From JAJFKX01 sp965230265 (GTDB lineage: Bacteria; Pseudomonadota; Gammaproteobacteria; Xanthomonadales; Wenzhouxiangellaceae), in assembly GCA_965230265.1 (NCBI GenBank), contig OZ245999.1, positions 930,001-994,000 on the forward strand: a stretch of 64,000 nucleotides of DNA, written 5' to 3'. Position 1 is the first letter of the stretch; each line of letters starts with the position of its first letter. The notes under the pieces are model-generated. The model saw only the letters and a program-made list of their open reading frames with translations, ran no database searches and was not told the DNA's origin. Shown piece by piece: positions 18,753 to 25,414 of this stretch. A program made the position numbers and the translations under genes.

Positions 18753-18766
18753 GGTTTATATAAACC
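18753..18766 (+). promoter_or_regulatory. Perfect 14-bp palindrome before the second FG-GAP gene
   Basis: GGTTTATATAAACC lies 39 bases upstream of the ATG at 18805. Its size and symmetry suit a dimeric regulator's operator; it could also contribute the -10 region (TATATA). No identical copy is visible before the other three genes of the cassette. Confidence 0.35.
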
Positions 18767-18804
18767 GTCAATAATAAAAACGTAAAAATGATAGGGATTG
18801 ATTG

Positions 18805-20334
18805 ATGAATAGGTTGTTTATCGCTGTTTTTTTATTTGCTTATATAGTGTTGCGAGCAGGGGTGTTTGCGGGACAATCGGTGATCAGCTTTCAAGATGTC
18901 ACAGCTCAGGCAGGTATCGCTCAACAACATGACGCCACTTACCTGATAACCGGGCAAGCATGGGGTGACTATGATAACGATGGCTGGCTGGACCTGTATC
19001 TAACAGATAACTCTGGCCCCAACACTCTGTATCGCAATCAGGGTGATGGTACGTTTTCAGTATCACCACTCAGCAGTCAGGTGGCATTGGTCAACCGTGA
19101 AAGTGGGGGGGCAATATTTGTCGATTATAACAACGATGGTCTGATGGACTTGATGGTGATGAACCAGCATACCGATACCTTGTTTCGCAATACCGGAACA
19201 GGCTTTGTTGATGTGACTGCAGCCGTTGGTCTGGATCAGCATCTGGGGCGGGGTGAGTCTGCGGCCTGGGCTGACTTCAATGGTGATGGTTTTTTGGATG
19301 TCTATATTGTCAACTGGTATTACGTGACAGAAGCTGATCTGGAGCGCAATGATCTGCTGTACATGAACAATGGAGGCACTGAATTTATCAATATCTCTGA
19401 TATGTTGGATATGCAGCGTATCGGGGGGCCTGGTTTTGCCGTTACTTTCCTGGATTATGACAATGATAACGACCAGGATATTTATGTTGTCAATGATAAA
19501 TTGTTTGGTAATCTGCTCTGGCGCAATGATGGAGCGGGTTGTGGTCAATGGTGTTTTACCGATGTTTCCATAAGTTCTGGTGCGCACAGACCAGTATTTG
19601 GAATGGGTATCGGTGTTAGCGATTATGACAATGACGGCGATTTTGATCTGTACTTCACCAGTATTTCAGAAATGGTGTTATTGCAGAACCAGATTGCACA
19701 GGGGCAGGCGCTTTTCCTGGAGGTCACTGACCAGGCGGGTATCAATATGAATGCTATCGGCTGGGGCAATTTTTTTGCTGATATGGACAATGATGGCTTC
19801 GAAGATGTTTACCTATCCTTGTTTAATCAAATCACCAGTGATGGCAATCGGGTTTTTAGAAACCTGGGAACAGGGCAGTTCGAAGATGTATCTGATTCCA
19901 GTGGTGCCTCAGATCAGGGGACTTCGATGGGCTCTGCTTATGCTGATTATGATAAAGATGGCCGGATTGATTTTGTTCTGGGCAATTACGATCAGGGTTA
20001 CAGACTGTATCGAAATACCAGCGGTTCAACGAACCAATGGTTACAGTTTGAGGTATCTGCAGATGCGTTATTTGACCCAGCAGCGGTTGGTACCCGTGTT
20101 AAGTTGTTATTGGACGATGGAACGGTGTTGATGCGTTACAAATCAATCGGCTCCAGTATTGGGGCTACACATCAACCAGCACTGCATTTTGGTCTGGGGC
20201 AGCGGATGCCCGTTAGTGCGGAGGTTACCTGGCCTAATGGTGAGCAGCAGGAAATTGCGGTCACCACGGTTAATCAAACCATTGTTTTACGTTATCGCTT
20301 GTCTGAAACGTTCTTGATGGATGGGTTTGAGTAG
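18805..20334 (+). CDS. Secreted FG-GAP/VCBS repeat protein with ASPIC/UnbV domain (second copy)
   Basis: A 509-residue paralogue of the protein starting at 15993. The N-terminal hydrophobic segment (RLFIAVFLFAYIVLRAG) is a signal peptide, with cleavage probably near VFAG-Q. Seven calcium loops lie at about residues 55, 107, 156, 217, 273, 326 and 381 (DYDNDGWLD to DYDKDGRID), so a seven-bladed propeller is again likely. The ASPIC/UnbV domain contains LHFGLGQ and VTWPNGEQ. It ends in LMDGFE. It is shorter than the first copy, mainly between the second and third repeats. The ATG at 18805, with AGGG eight bases upstream, is preferred to the adjacent TTG at 18802. Confidence 0.85.
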   Translation: MNRLFIAVFLFAYIVLRAGVFAGQSVISFQDVTAQAGIAQQHDATYLITGQAWGDYDNDGWLDLYLTDNSGPNTLYRNQGDGTFSVSPLSSQVALVNRESGGAIFVDYNNDGLMDLMVMNQHTDTLFRNTGTGFVDVTAAVGLDQHLGRGESAAWADFNGDGFLDVYIVNWYYVTEADLERNDLLYMNNGGTEFINISDMLDMQRIGGPGFAVTFLDYDNDNDQDIYVVNDKLFGNLLWRNDGAGCGQWCFTDVSISSGAHRPVFGMGIGVSDYDNDGDFDLYFTSISEMVLLQNQIAQGQALFLEVTDQAGINMNAIGWGNFFADMDNDGFEDVYLSLFNQITSDGNRVFRNLGTGQFEDVSDSSGASDQGTSMGSAYADYDKDGRIDFVLGNYDQGYRLYRNTSGSTNQWLQFEVSADALFDPAAVGTRVKLLLDDGTVLMRYKSIGSSIGATHQPALHFGLGQRMPVSAEVTWPNGEQQEIAVTTVNQTIVLRYRLSETFLMDGFE

Positions 20335-20389
20335 AAAATAATACTTTAGTATTATTGGCGGCGTTGCTGGCTTTTGTATAGCAAAATTA

Positions 20390-20398
20390 TGTTAATAT
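20390..20398 (+). promoter_or_regulatory. Candidate extended -10 promoter, second IPTL-type gene
   Basis: TGTTAATAT has the TGn extension and a TATAAT-like hexamer. It lies about 54 bases before the ATG at 20452, in the same relative place as TGTTAAAAT before the first IPTL-type gene. AGGGAAT precedes the ATG as a ribosome-binding site. Confidence 0.4.
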
Positions 20399-20451
20399 TC
20401 GCGGAAGTGAGTGTTCATCCCCATAACTATTAATTATCAGGGAATATTGTA

Positions 20452-21342
20452 ATGAAAAAAATCAGTCTTGTAATTTTAGCAACTCTGCTGGCTGTAGCTA
20501 TGCCGTTGCTAGCACAGGAACCTAAAAACCCAGCACCTTCCGGTGGTTCAGTAACGCCACTGTTTGGCGGTGGTGGTGGCCCTGACAACTTCGGCTATAC
20601 CTTTATAGACGGGGGTGGTTGTGGGTTCCAGTTTGTAGATATTTCTGGAACGGGTACCATGATCGTTGATGGTGATGACACTGCTTCAGCACCGGTGGCA
20701 CTTGAGGGACCATTTAATTTTTATGGTGACGACCTGACCGAACTGGTTATGGCAGCCAATGGTTACCTGTCCACTGACCCTACCGATACCGGTCCTGACT
20801 TATCCAATGACTGTCCGCTACCAGCTACGCCGAGTACTGGTGGTGGTGCGCGTATCTACCCACTGCATGATGATCTGGATTTAGAAGCCGGCATTGGCCA
20901 GGGCTTCTTTGAGTATTTTGATTCATGTCCACGCCCTTCCAGCCAGTTCCCTGGTGCTGATCTGGGTTGCCATATCTTCCAATGGGACGAAGTATCACAA
21001 TTCCCTGGGGGCGGGGGCGCGGCTGTATTCGACATTCAGACCATTTTGTACGATAACAGCTTCGAAATCGTTTTCCAGCATGATGATCGCAATCCAGATG
21101 GAGGCGCAGGCTCTACCACCGGTATTCAAAATATGGCTGCCGATGATGGGCTGACTTTTGCTTGTGATTCTCCAGCTAGCATTCCAAGTAATTCAGCGCA
21201 GTGCTTTATGCATCCTGAGCCTGATGTTGAATTACTGCCTCCACCGCCAGCTGTACCTGCAATGAGCGCGTGGAGCATAATCGCTTTGGCTCTGCTGTTG
21301 ATGATTGTTGGTTCATTCCTGATTCGTCGCGTAGAAAGCTAA
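20452..21342 (+). CDS. Exported IPTL-CTERM-like surface protein (second copy)
   Basis: A 296-residue paralogue of the protein at 17860. The signal peptide (KKISLVILATLLAVAMPLLA) probably ends at LLA-Q. A Pro/Gly-rich spacer with GGGGG follows, then the shared domain: VDISGTGT, SNDCP, DDLD, CHIFQWDE and FACD. Six Cys are present, four at positions shared with the first copy, suggesting two conserved disulfides. The C-terminus is PPPPAVPAMSAWS, a hydrophobic helix, then IRRVES, an IPTL-CTERM-like sorting tail in which VPAM replaces IPTL and WS replaces WG. Sequence away from these motifs has diverged strongly, so the duplication is old or the pair was acquired separately. Confidence 0.82.
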   Translation: MKKISLVILATLLAVAMPLLAQEPKNPAPSGGSVTPLFGGGGGPDNFGYTFIDGGGCGFQFVDISGTGTMIVDGDDTASAPVALEGPFNFYGDDLTELVMAANGYLSTDPTDTGPDLSNDCPLPATPSTGGGARIYPLHDDLDLEAGIGQGFFEYFDSCPRPSSQFPGADLGCHIFQWDEVSQFPGGGGAAVFDIQTILYDNSFEIVFQHDDRNPDGGAGSTTGIQNMAADDGLTFACDSPASIPSNSAQCFMHPEPDVELLPPPPAVPAMSAWSIIALALLLMIVGSFLIRRVES

Positions 21343-21363
21343 GCTAAAAATCGAATTTATTCA

Positions 21364-21394
21364 AAAAGCCCGGCCACTGGTCGGGCTTTTTTTT
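21364..21394 (+). terminator. Rho-independent terminator after the second FG-GAP/IPTL pair
   Basis: A 12-bp stem (AAAAGCCCGGCC with GGTCGGGCTTTT) and an ACT loop are followed by eight T in all. It starts 21 bases after the stop, the same spacing as after the first pair. Confidence 0.93.
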
Positions 21395-21468
21395 GTCCAT
21401 TTATTTTTTACCAGCCAGATTATTGGCATACTTCGGGTAGTACAACAGATGATGGGATAAGTGAAGCT

Positions 21469-22074
21469 ATGAGCTGGATTAAAGTTAAATCTGGAGACGA
21501 GCTGGATAAGCGGTTACAGGGCTTGTATGAAAAACTGGCGGACAGTAATGGCCAGGTTGACAATGTGTTGCAGATTCACAGTTTAAGACCGCACACGTTG
21601 GAAGCACATATGATGCTTTACAAAGCGACTTTGCACCATGCCCGGAATAGCCTGCCAGTTTGGCTATTGGAGTGCGTTGGCATTTATGTCAGCCGCTTAA
21701 ATCGCTGCGACTATTGTGACCAGCATCACACTGCAGGGTTATTCCGGTTAATTGACAGCCAAGATCAGGCACTAGCATTGGATAAGGCACTGTCCAGACC
21801 ATTGCCCGGTGAACCTTTTGACGAAGCACAGCAAGCGATGTTTCGTTATGTTCGAAAATTGACGACCGCCCCTTCTGAGGTTGAACAAGACGATATTCTT
21901 CAGCTAAAAGCAGTTGGATATGATGACGGGGAGATTCTGGAAATTAATCAGGTCACCGCCTATTTCGCCTATGTTAACCGTAGCGTGCTCGGTTTGGGTG
22001 TTGAACCTACCGAACAGCAATTGGGTATGTCCCCGCAAAATGATGACGATATTGGCAACTGGGGACATCATTAA
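21469..22074 (+). CDS. AhpD-like peroxidase-related protein (carboxymuconolactone decarboxylase family)
   Basis: A 201-residue cytoplasmic protein of the AhpD-like fold. It has the redox signature of the family: Glu68, Cys80-D-Y-Cys83 and His87, with the E-x11-C-x2-C-x3-H spacing of AhpD. This makes it a likely thiol peroxidase or disulfide oxidoreductase, matching the uncharacterised peroxidase-related group. The usual all-helical core is visible (ARNSLPVWLLECVGIYVSRLNRC and AYFAYVNRSVLGLGVEP). No AhpC lies next to it. The physiological substrate is unknown. It stands alone after a terminator and before a convergent gene. Confidence 0.85.
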   Translation: MSWIKVKSGDELDKRLQGLYEKLADSNGQVDNVLQIHSLRPHTLEAHMMLYKATLHHARNSLPVWLLECVGIYVSRLNRCDYCDQHHTAGLFRLIDSQDQALALDKALSRPLPGEPFDEAQQAMFRYVRKLTTAPSEVEQDDILQLKAVGYDDGEILEINQVTAYFAYVNRSVLGLGVEPTEQQLGMSPQNDDDIGNWGHH

Positions 22075-22149
22075 TCAAACGATAAAAACGACCAGCTGAT
22101 GGGCAAGACCAGGGTTAATGGCCTGGATAGTATATGCTCATAAGCAAGA

Positions 22150-23046
22150 CTAGTCTGCGGCATGGCAACTGAGAAGCTGTTCAGGTGCCGGTAAGTTATT
22201 GGTTGCGATAACATCTCGTAAGTCATTAAGGGTTAGTGACAAACGCTGCCATTGCGAGGTGGCGCTGGCTGCATCAAAAGCACCTACCTTAGCGTCAGCA
22301 AGACTATAGCGGAATAAACGATATGGAATATTTGCCTGTGTCAGGGTTGTTTGCATGTTCTCGAGATTTTCCAGGCTGTCATCGGCCATTACCACTGCTT
22401 TGGGTAGAGGCAGATTCAGGTGCGAGTATAAATCCATCAGCATCTGGCCTTTATGTTGACCGGCGACCATCAGCACACCTTGCTGGTATCTCACTGGCCT
22501 GGCCGCTTCAGGCGGTGTGAATGGTTTGGGGTGTTGTCCGGCTGGTGGTGCCAACAGTGCATCAAAGCTTAAATTGTTGCGGTTTAACTCACGTAAAGTG
22601 GACAGGTAATAATCATGGCCACGTGCTGTTAGAACCATTACTGGATACCCAGATTGCTGCAGAGCATGGACAATATCAGCAGTATCATCCTGAACGGGTT
22701 GCATGCTGCCGAGAAAATACAATAGCCCCTGTGCAGCAAACCGGTTGACCAGCTCGCCCGGCTGACAGCCTTCTAGATCCGCCATGTCTGCCTGCCAGTC
22801 ATACCAGGCAACCGAGCCCAACGCAGAGTCCATGGTTAACAAGGTATTGTCCAGGTCGAATACGATCAGGATATCTTCTGTTGGAAACTGAGAGGAAAAT
22901 GAATCTGCCGCTGATACGACGGTGTTTAGATCGTTGTTGTCTTGAATCTTTGGTTGTTCGATAAGGTTTTGTGCGGTACATCCTGATAGCCACACAAAGT
23001 TTAATAGCAATAACCAATAGATTAATCTTGGGCTTTCCAAAAGCAC
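22150..23046 (-). CDS. Lipoprotein with HAD-type phosphatase domain (DUF2608-like)
   Basis: A 298-residue predicted lipoprotein. Lipobox WLSG-C has its lipidated Cys at residue 23. The HAD domain has motif I DLDNTL with the nucleophile Asp64 and acid/base Asp66, motif II VLTARG, and motif IV MADDSLENL. The layout fits the DUF2608 family of exported HAD proteins, whose substrate I do not know. Start is GTG at 23046 with GGAG seven bases upstream. It converges on the AhpD-like gene and is divergent from tRNA-Ser. Confidence 0.8.
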   Translation of the reverse strand: MLLESPRLIYWLLLLNFVWLSGCTAQNLIEQPKIQDNNDLNTVVSAADSFSSQFPTEDILIVFDLDNTLLTMDSALGSVAWYDWQADMADLEGCQPGELVNRFAAQGLLYFLGSMQPVQDDTADIVHALQQSGYPVMVLTARGHDYYLSTLRELNRNNLSFDALLAPPAGQHPKPFTPPEAARPVRYQQGVLMVAGQHKGQMLMDLYSHLNLPLPKAVVMADDSLENLENMQTTLTQANIPYRLFRYSLADAKVGAFDAASATSQWQRLSLTLNDLRDVIATNNLPAPEQLLSCHAAD

Positions 23047-23130
23047 AGCAGGACTCCATCAACACTTTAGTTGTCTTAATTATAAGCTGCAGAAGCGGCT
23101 TTGCGTATGGCGAATGCCTCATGGGATAGG

Positions 23131-23136
23131 TATAAT
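23131..23136 (+). promoter_or_regulatory. Candidate -10 element for tRNA-Ser
   Basis: A perfect TATAAT lies 62 bases upstream of the mature tRNA, leaving room for a 5' precursor. No good -35 is found at 16-18 bases, so the assignment is tentative. Confidence 0.35.
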
Positions 23137-23197
23137 TCGCATCCCGTGCTGGCGTAACCGGCTATCGATCGAAATATCCGGGAATAATCAAGTTTAT

Positions 23198-23289
23198 GGA
23201 GAGGTGCCAGAGTGGTTGAATGGGCTCGCCTGGAAAGCGTGTATAGGGTTTAACCCCTATCGAGGGTTCGAATCCCTCTCTCTCCGCCA
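23198..23289 (+). tRNA. tRNA-Ser (anticodon GGA)
   Basis: A 92-base class II tRNA. The acceptor stem GGAGAGG pairs with TCTCTCC (last pair G-T). The anticodon loop CTGGAAA carries GGA, reading UCC and UCU. A long variable arm follows (TATAGGG with CCCCTAT). The T arm is GAGGG-TTCGAAT-CCCTC. A discriminator G and encoded CCA end the gene. Confidence 0.97.
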
Positions 23290-23293
23290 AATC

Positions 23294-23321
23294 AAAAAGC
23301 CCGTATTAGCGGGCTTTTTTT
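23294..23321 (+). terminator. Rho-independent terminator after tRNA-Ser
   Basis: AAAAAGCCCG pairs with CGGGCTTTTT around a 6-base loop, ending in a T run, five bases after the tRNA. Confidence 0.92.
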
Positions 23322-23351
23322 ATTTGTGAATATGGATTAAGCAGCCAGATA

Positions 23352-23975
23352 TCAGGGGTTATTGGTGGTTTCAGTATCGGGGTTTTCAATTAAAAACCAC
23401 ATGGCGGCATTAAAACCTGCTTGATCAGCTTTACTCCTTTGGCTTTTTACAGCGGCTTTTTCTCCGTCGCACAACCAGTTATAAGCCGACGCTTGGGAGA
23501 CCACATTGTCTGGAATAAGCGTACTATTGGGTTTTTGCTGGCAATAGGCTTGCATATCCCGATTACCAGCACGGCTGAAATCCAGTTTGATGTCGCAACC
23601 CTTGCCGTTCAGAGGCGTACAAGCGTAAACTTTGTTAGCCATACAGCGCCATTGGATGGTTTCTGGGTCCCATTTTTCAGGCAGCTTTTCGGCTTGTGCC
23701 AGTTGTTGTTGCAAGCTGTTATTGACGACTTCAGGCAGTGCCGAACCAGTATAATCACCCCCCGGTTTATCCAGCGTTTCCCGAGCCTCGCAATAGGTAA
23801 ATATATTCTTATATTTGGGCAGCTCTAAATTCGGTATCGTATCATCGGGTACGGCATTAGTGATGCTCCCGGTATCGCTAAGGTTTGCAGGAGAGTTGTC
23901 ATTATTACAGGCGGTTGTGATGAGTAACCCTAAAATCCCTAAAAATGCCCCCAACCGTCTATATTGATAGTTCAT
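23352..23975 (-). CDS. Lipoprotein of unknown function
   Basis: A 207-residue predicted lipoprotein with a lipobox-like LITTA-C and lipidated Cys at residue 23 of this start. After an Asn/Asp/Ser/Pro-rich linker, a Cys-containing domain follows (FTYCEARET, WRCMANKVYACTPLNGKGC, AYCQQKP, NWLCDGEK), probably with disulfides. I recognise no family. Start: ATG at 23975 with AGGGAA seven bases upstream is preferred to GTG at 23981, which sits too close to that site. It is divergent from the rpsF operon and converges on tRNA-Ser. Confidence 0.75.
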   Translation of the reverse strand: MNYQYRRLGAFLGILGLLITTACNNDNSPANLSDTGSITNAVPDDTIPNLELPKYKNIFTYCEARETLDKPGGDYTGSALPEVVNNSLQQQLAQAEKLPEKWDPETIQWRCMANKVYACTPLNGKGCDIKLDFSRAGNRDMQAYCQQKPNSTLIPDNVVSQASAYNWLCDGEKAAVKSQRSKADQAGFNAAMWFLIENPDTETTNNP

Positions 23976-24078
23976 AATCACTTCCCTTTGTGATACAGCA
24001 TAGTGATTGACTTATCATAACGGATATGCCAGCTAACGCATATGCGACCTATAGAGAAAGATTAAACCTTTATGGTAC

Positions 24079-24107
24079 TTGCAAGCTGTACAGTAATTGC
24101 GCATACT
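24079..24107 (+). promoter_or_regulatory. Candidate sigma-70 promoter for rpsF-rpsR-rplI
   Basis: TTGCAA (24079-24084), 17 bases, CATACT (24102-24107), followed by a GC-rich discriminator (ACGCGGTCCC) of the kind found at stringently controlled ribosomal promoters. Each hexamer matches consensus at four of six positions. Confidence 0.45.
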
Positions 24108-24168
24108 ACGCGGTCCCGTTCAGGCGGGTATTCCTTGCCTCACCATTGTTTATACATTTGGGAGGCTT

Positions 24169-24188
24169 CCGGTAGCCGTAAAGTTACC
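24169..24188 (+). promoter_or_regulatory. Possible S6:S18-binding leader hairpin upstream of rpsF
   Basis: GGTAGC (24171-24176) and GTTACC (24183-24188) pair around CGTAAA, with CC just 5' of the stem and CCG in the loop-side strand. In several bacteria the S6:S18 complex binds a CCG-containing hairpin in the rpsF leader to repress its own operon. Position and size fit, but the structure is small and I could not compare it with the known consensus. Confidence 0.3.
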
Positions 24189-24210
24189 AGTGAACCCATA
24201 AGGAGTCACA

Positions 24211-24645
24211 ATGAGACATTATGAGATTGTGTTTCTGGTCCACCCTGACCAGAGTGAACAAGTGCCCGGTATGGTTGACCGTTACCGCACTCTGATCGAA
24301 AACAGTGAAGGTACAGTGCATCGCCTGGAAGATTGGGGACGGCGTATGCTGGCTTATCCAATTGCTAAAGTCGCCAAAGCGCACTATGTTTTGATGAACA
24401 TAGAGTGTGATCAGGCCGTATTGGATGAGCTGGAAGGTATTTTCCGTTTCAATGATGCCATTCTACGTCACCTGACAATACGTCAAACCGATGCAGTCAC
24501 TGAAAAATCCAGTATTATGATTGAGTCTGAAGAAGAAGATCAGCGCAGTCGTAAACGCAATGAAAGCCGTGCTGTTACCCGCGATGACAGCAATGACGAA
24601 GACAATGTGGATAATGACAAAGACAATAGTGGAGAGGAGCAGTAA
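24211..24645 (+). CDS. rpsF: 30S ribosomal protein S6
   Basis: Small-subunit protein that binds 16S rRNA together with S18. The start MRHYEIVFLVHPDQSEQVP and the segment WGRRMLAYPIAK are typical of S6. The protein is 144 residues, with a long acidic, Asp/Asn/Glu-rich C-terminal tail after residue 105. AGGAG lies six bases before the ATG. rpsR starts three bases after the stop. Confidence 0.97.
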   Translation: MRHYEIVFLVHPDQSEQVPGMVDRYRTLIENSEGTVHRLEDWGRRMLAYPIAKVAKAHYVLMNIECDQAVLDELEGIFRFNDAILRHLTIRQTDAVTEKSSIMIESEEEDQRSRKRNESRAVTRDDSNDEDNVDNDKDNSGEEQ

Positions 24646-24647
24646 TC

Positions 24648-24872
24648 ATGGCCAGAAATTTCCGACGTCGTAAATATTGCCGTTTTTCCGCCGAAGGCAT
24701 TGATCAGGTTGATTACAAAGACCTGAAAATCCTGCGCCAGTTTATTGGTGATACCGGAAAAATTGTGCCCAGTCGCATTACCGGTACCAAAGCCCGTTAC
24801 CAGCGTCAGTTATCGACTGCGGTAAAGCGTGCACGGTTCCTGGCTTTGCTGCCATACACTGATAATCATTGA
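24648..24872 (+). CDS. rpsR: 30S ribosomal protein S18
   Basis: Small basic protein (74 residues) partnered with S6 on the platform of the 30S subunit. MARNFRRRKYCRFSAEG and the closing block ITGTKARYQRQLSTAVKRAR are diagnostic. The operon order rpsF-rpsR-rplI is standard, although priB, found between rpsF and rpsR in enterics, is absent. Confidence 0.98.
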   Translation: MARNFRRRKYCRFSAEGIDQVDYKDLKILRQFIGDTGKIVPSRITGTKARYQRQLSTAVKRARFLALLPYTDNH

Positions 24873-24882
24873 GGTTACTGTC

Positions 24883-25335
24883 ATGGAATTGATTTTACTT
24901 GAGAAAGTACAAAACCTTGGCGGCTTGGGTGACAAGGTTAATGTGAAACCCGGCTATGGCCGTAACTATTTACTGCCAACAGGTAAAGCAGTGCCGGCAA
25001 CTGCCGCTAATTTGGAGGCTTTTGAAGCCCGTAAGGCAGAATTGGAGCAGGCCGAGTCTGAAAAGCTGGCAGCTGCACAGGCACGCAAGGACGCCATGGC
25101 TGAATACACGGTAGAGATTATTGCCAATGTCAGCCCGGAAGGTCGTTTGTACGGCTCTATTGGAGCGCGAGAACTGGCTGAGCATCTGACCGAGAAAGGT
25201 TATCCGGTAGCCAAGAGTGAAGTGATTATGGGCGAAGGCCCGATCCGTGTTCCTGGTGAATATGAAATCCCGCTACAACTGCATGCTGATGTCGAATCGA
25301 TCATCAAAGTTGTGGTGACTGGTGAAGAAGTCTGA
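24883..25335 (+). CDS. rplI: 50S ribosomal protein L9
   Basis: Large-subunit protein at the base of the L1 stalk. A 150-residue product from ATG 24883 (MELILLEKVQNLGGLGDKV), with GAGG eight bases upstream. The N-terminal RNA-binding domain, the long central Ala/Glu-rich helix and the C-terminal domain (GRLYGSIGARELAEHL) are complete. An in-frame ATG at 24829 inside rpsR would add 18 unrelated residues and is not used. Confidence 0.98.
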   Translation: MELILLEKVQNLGGLGDKVNVKPGYGRNYLLPTGKAVPATAANLEAFEARKAELEQAESEKLAAAQARKDAMAEYTVEIIANVSPEGRLYGSIGARELAEHLTEKGYPVAKSEVIMGEGPIRVPGEYEIPLQLHADVESIIKVVVTGEEV

Positions 25336-25414
25336 TTATCAGGCATCGCCAGGATTATACCGGGGTGGCTAAATTGGATGCGCCTGTTGCGCTGCAGAAC
25401 GATTAACCGTCCTC

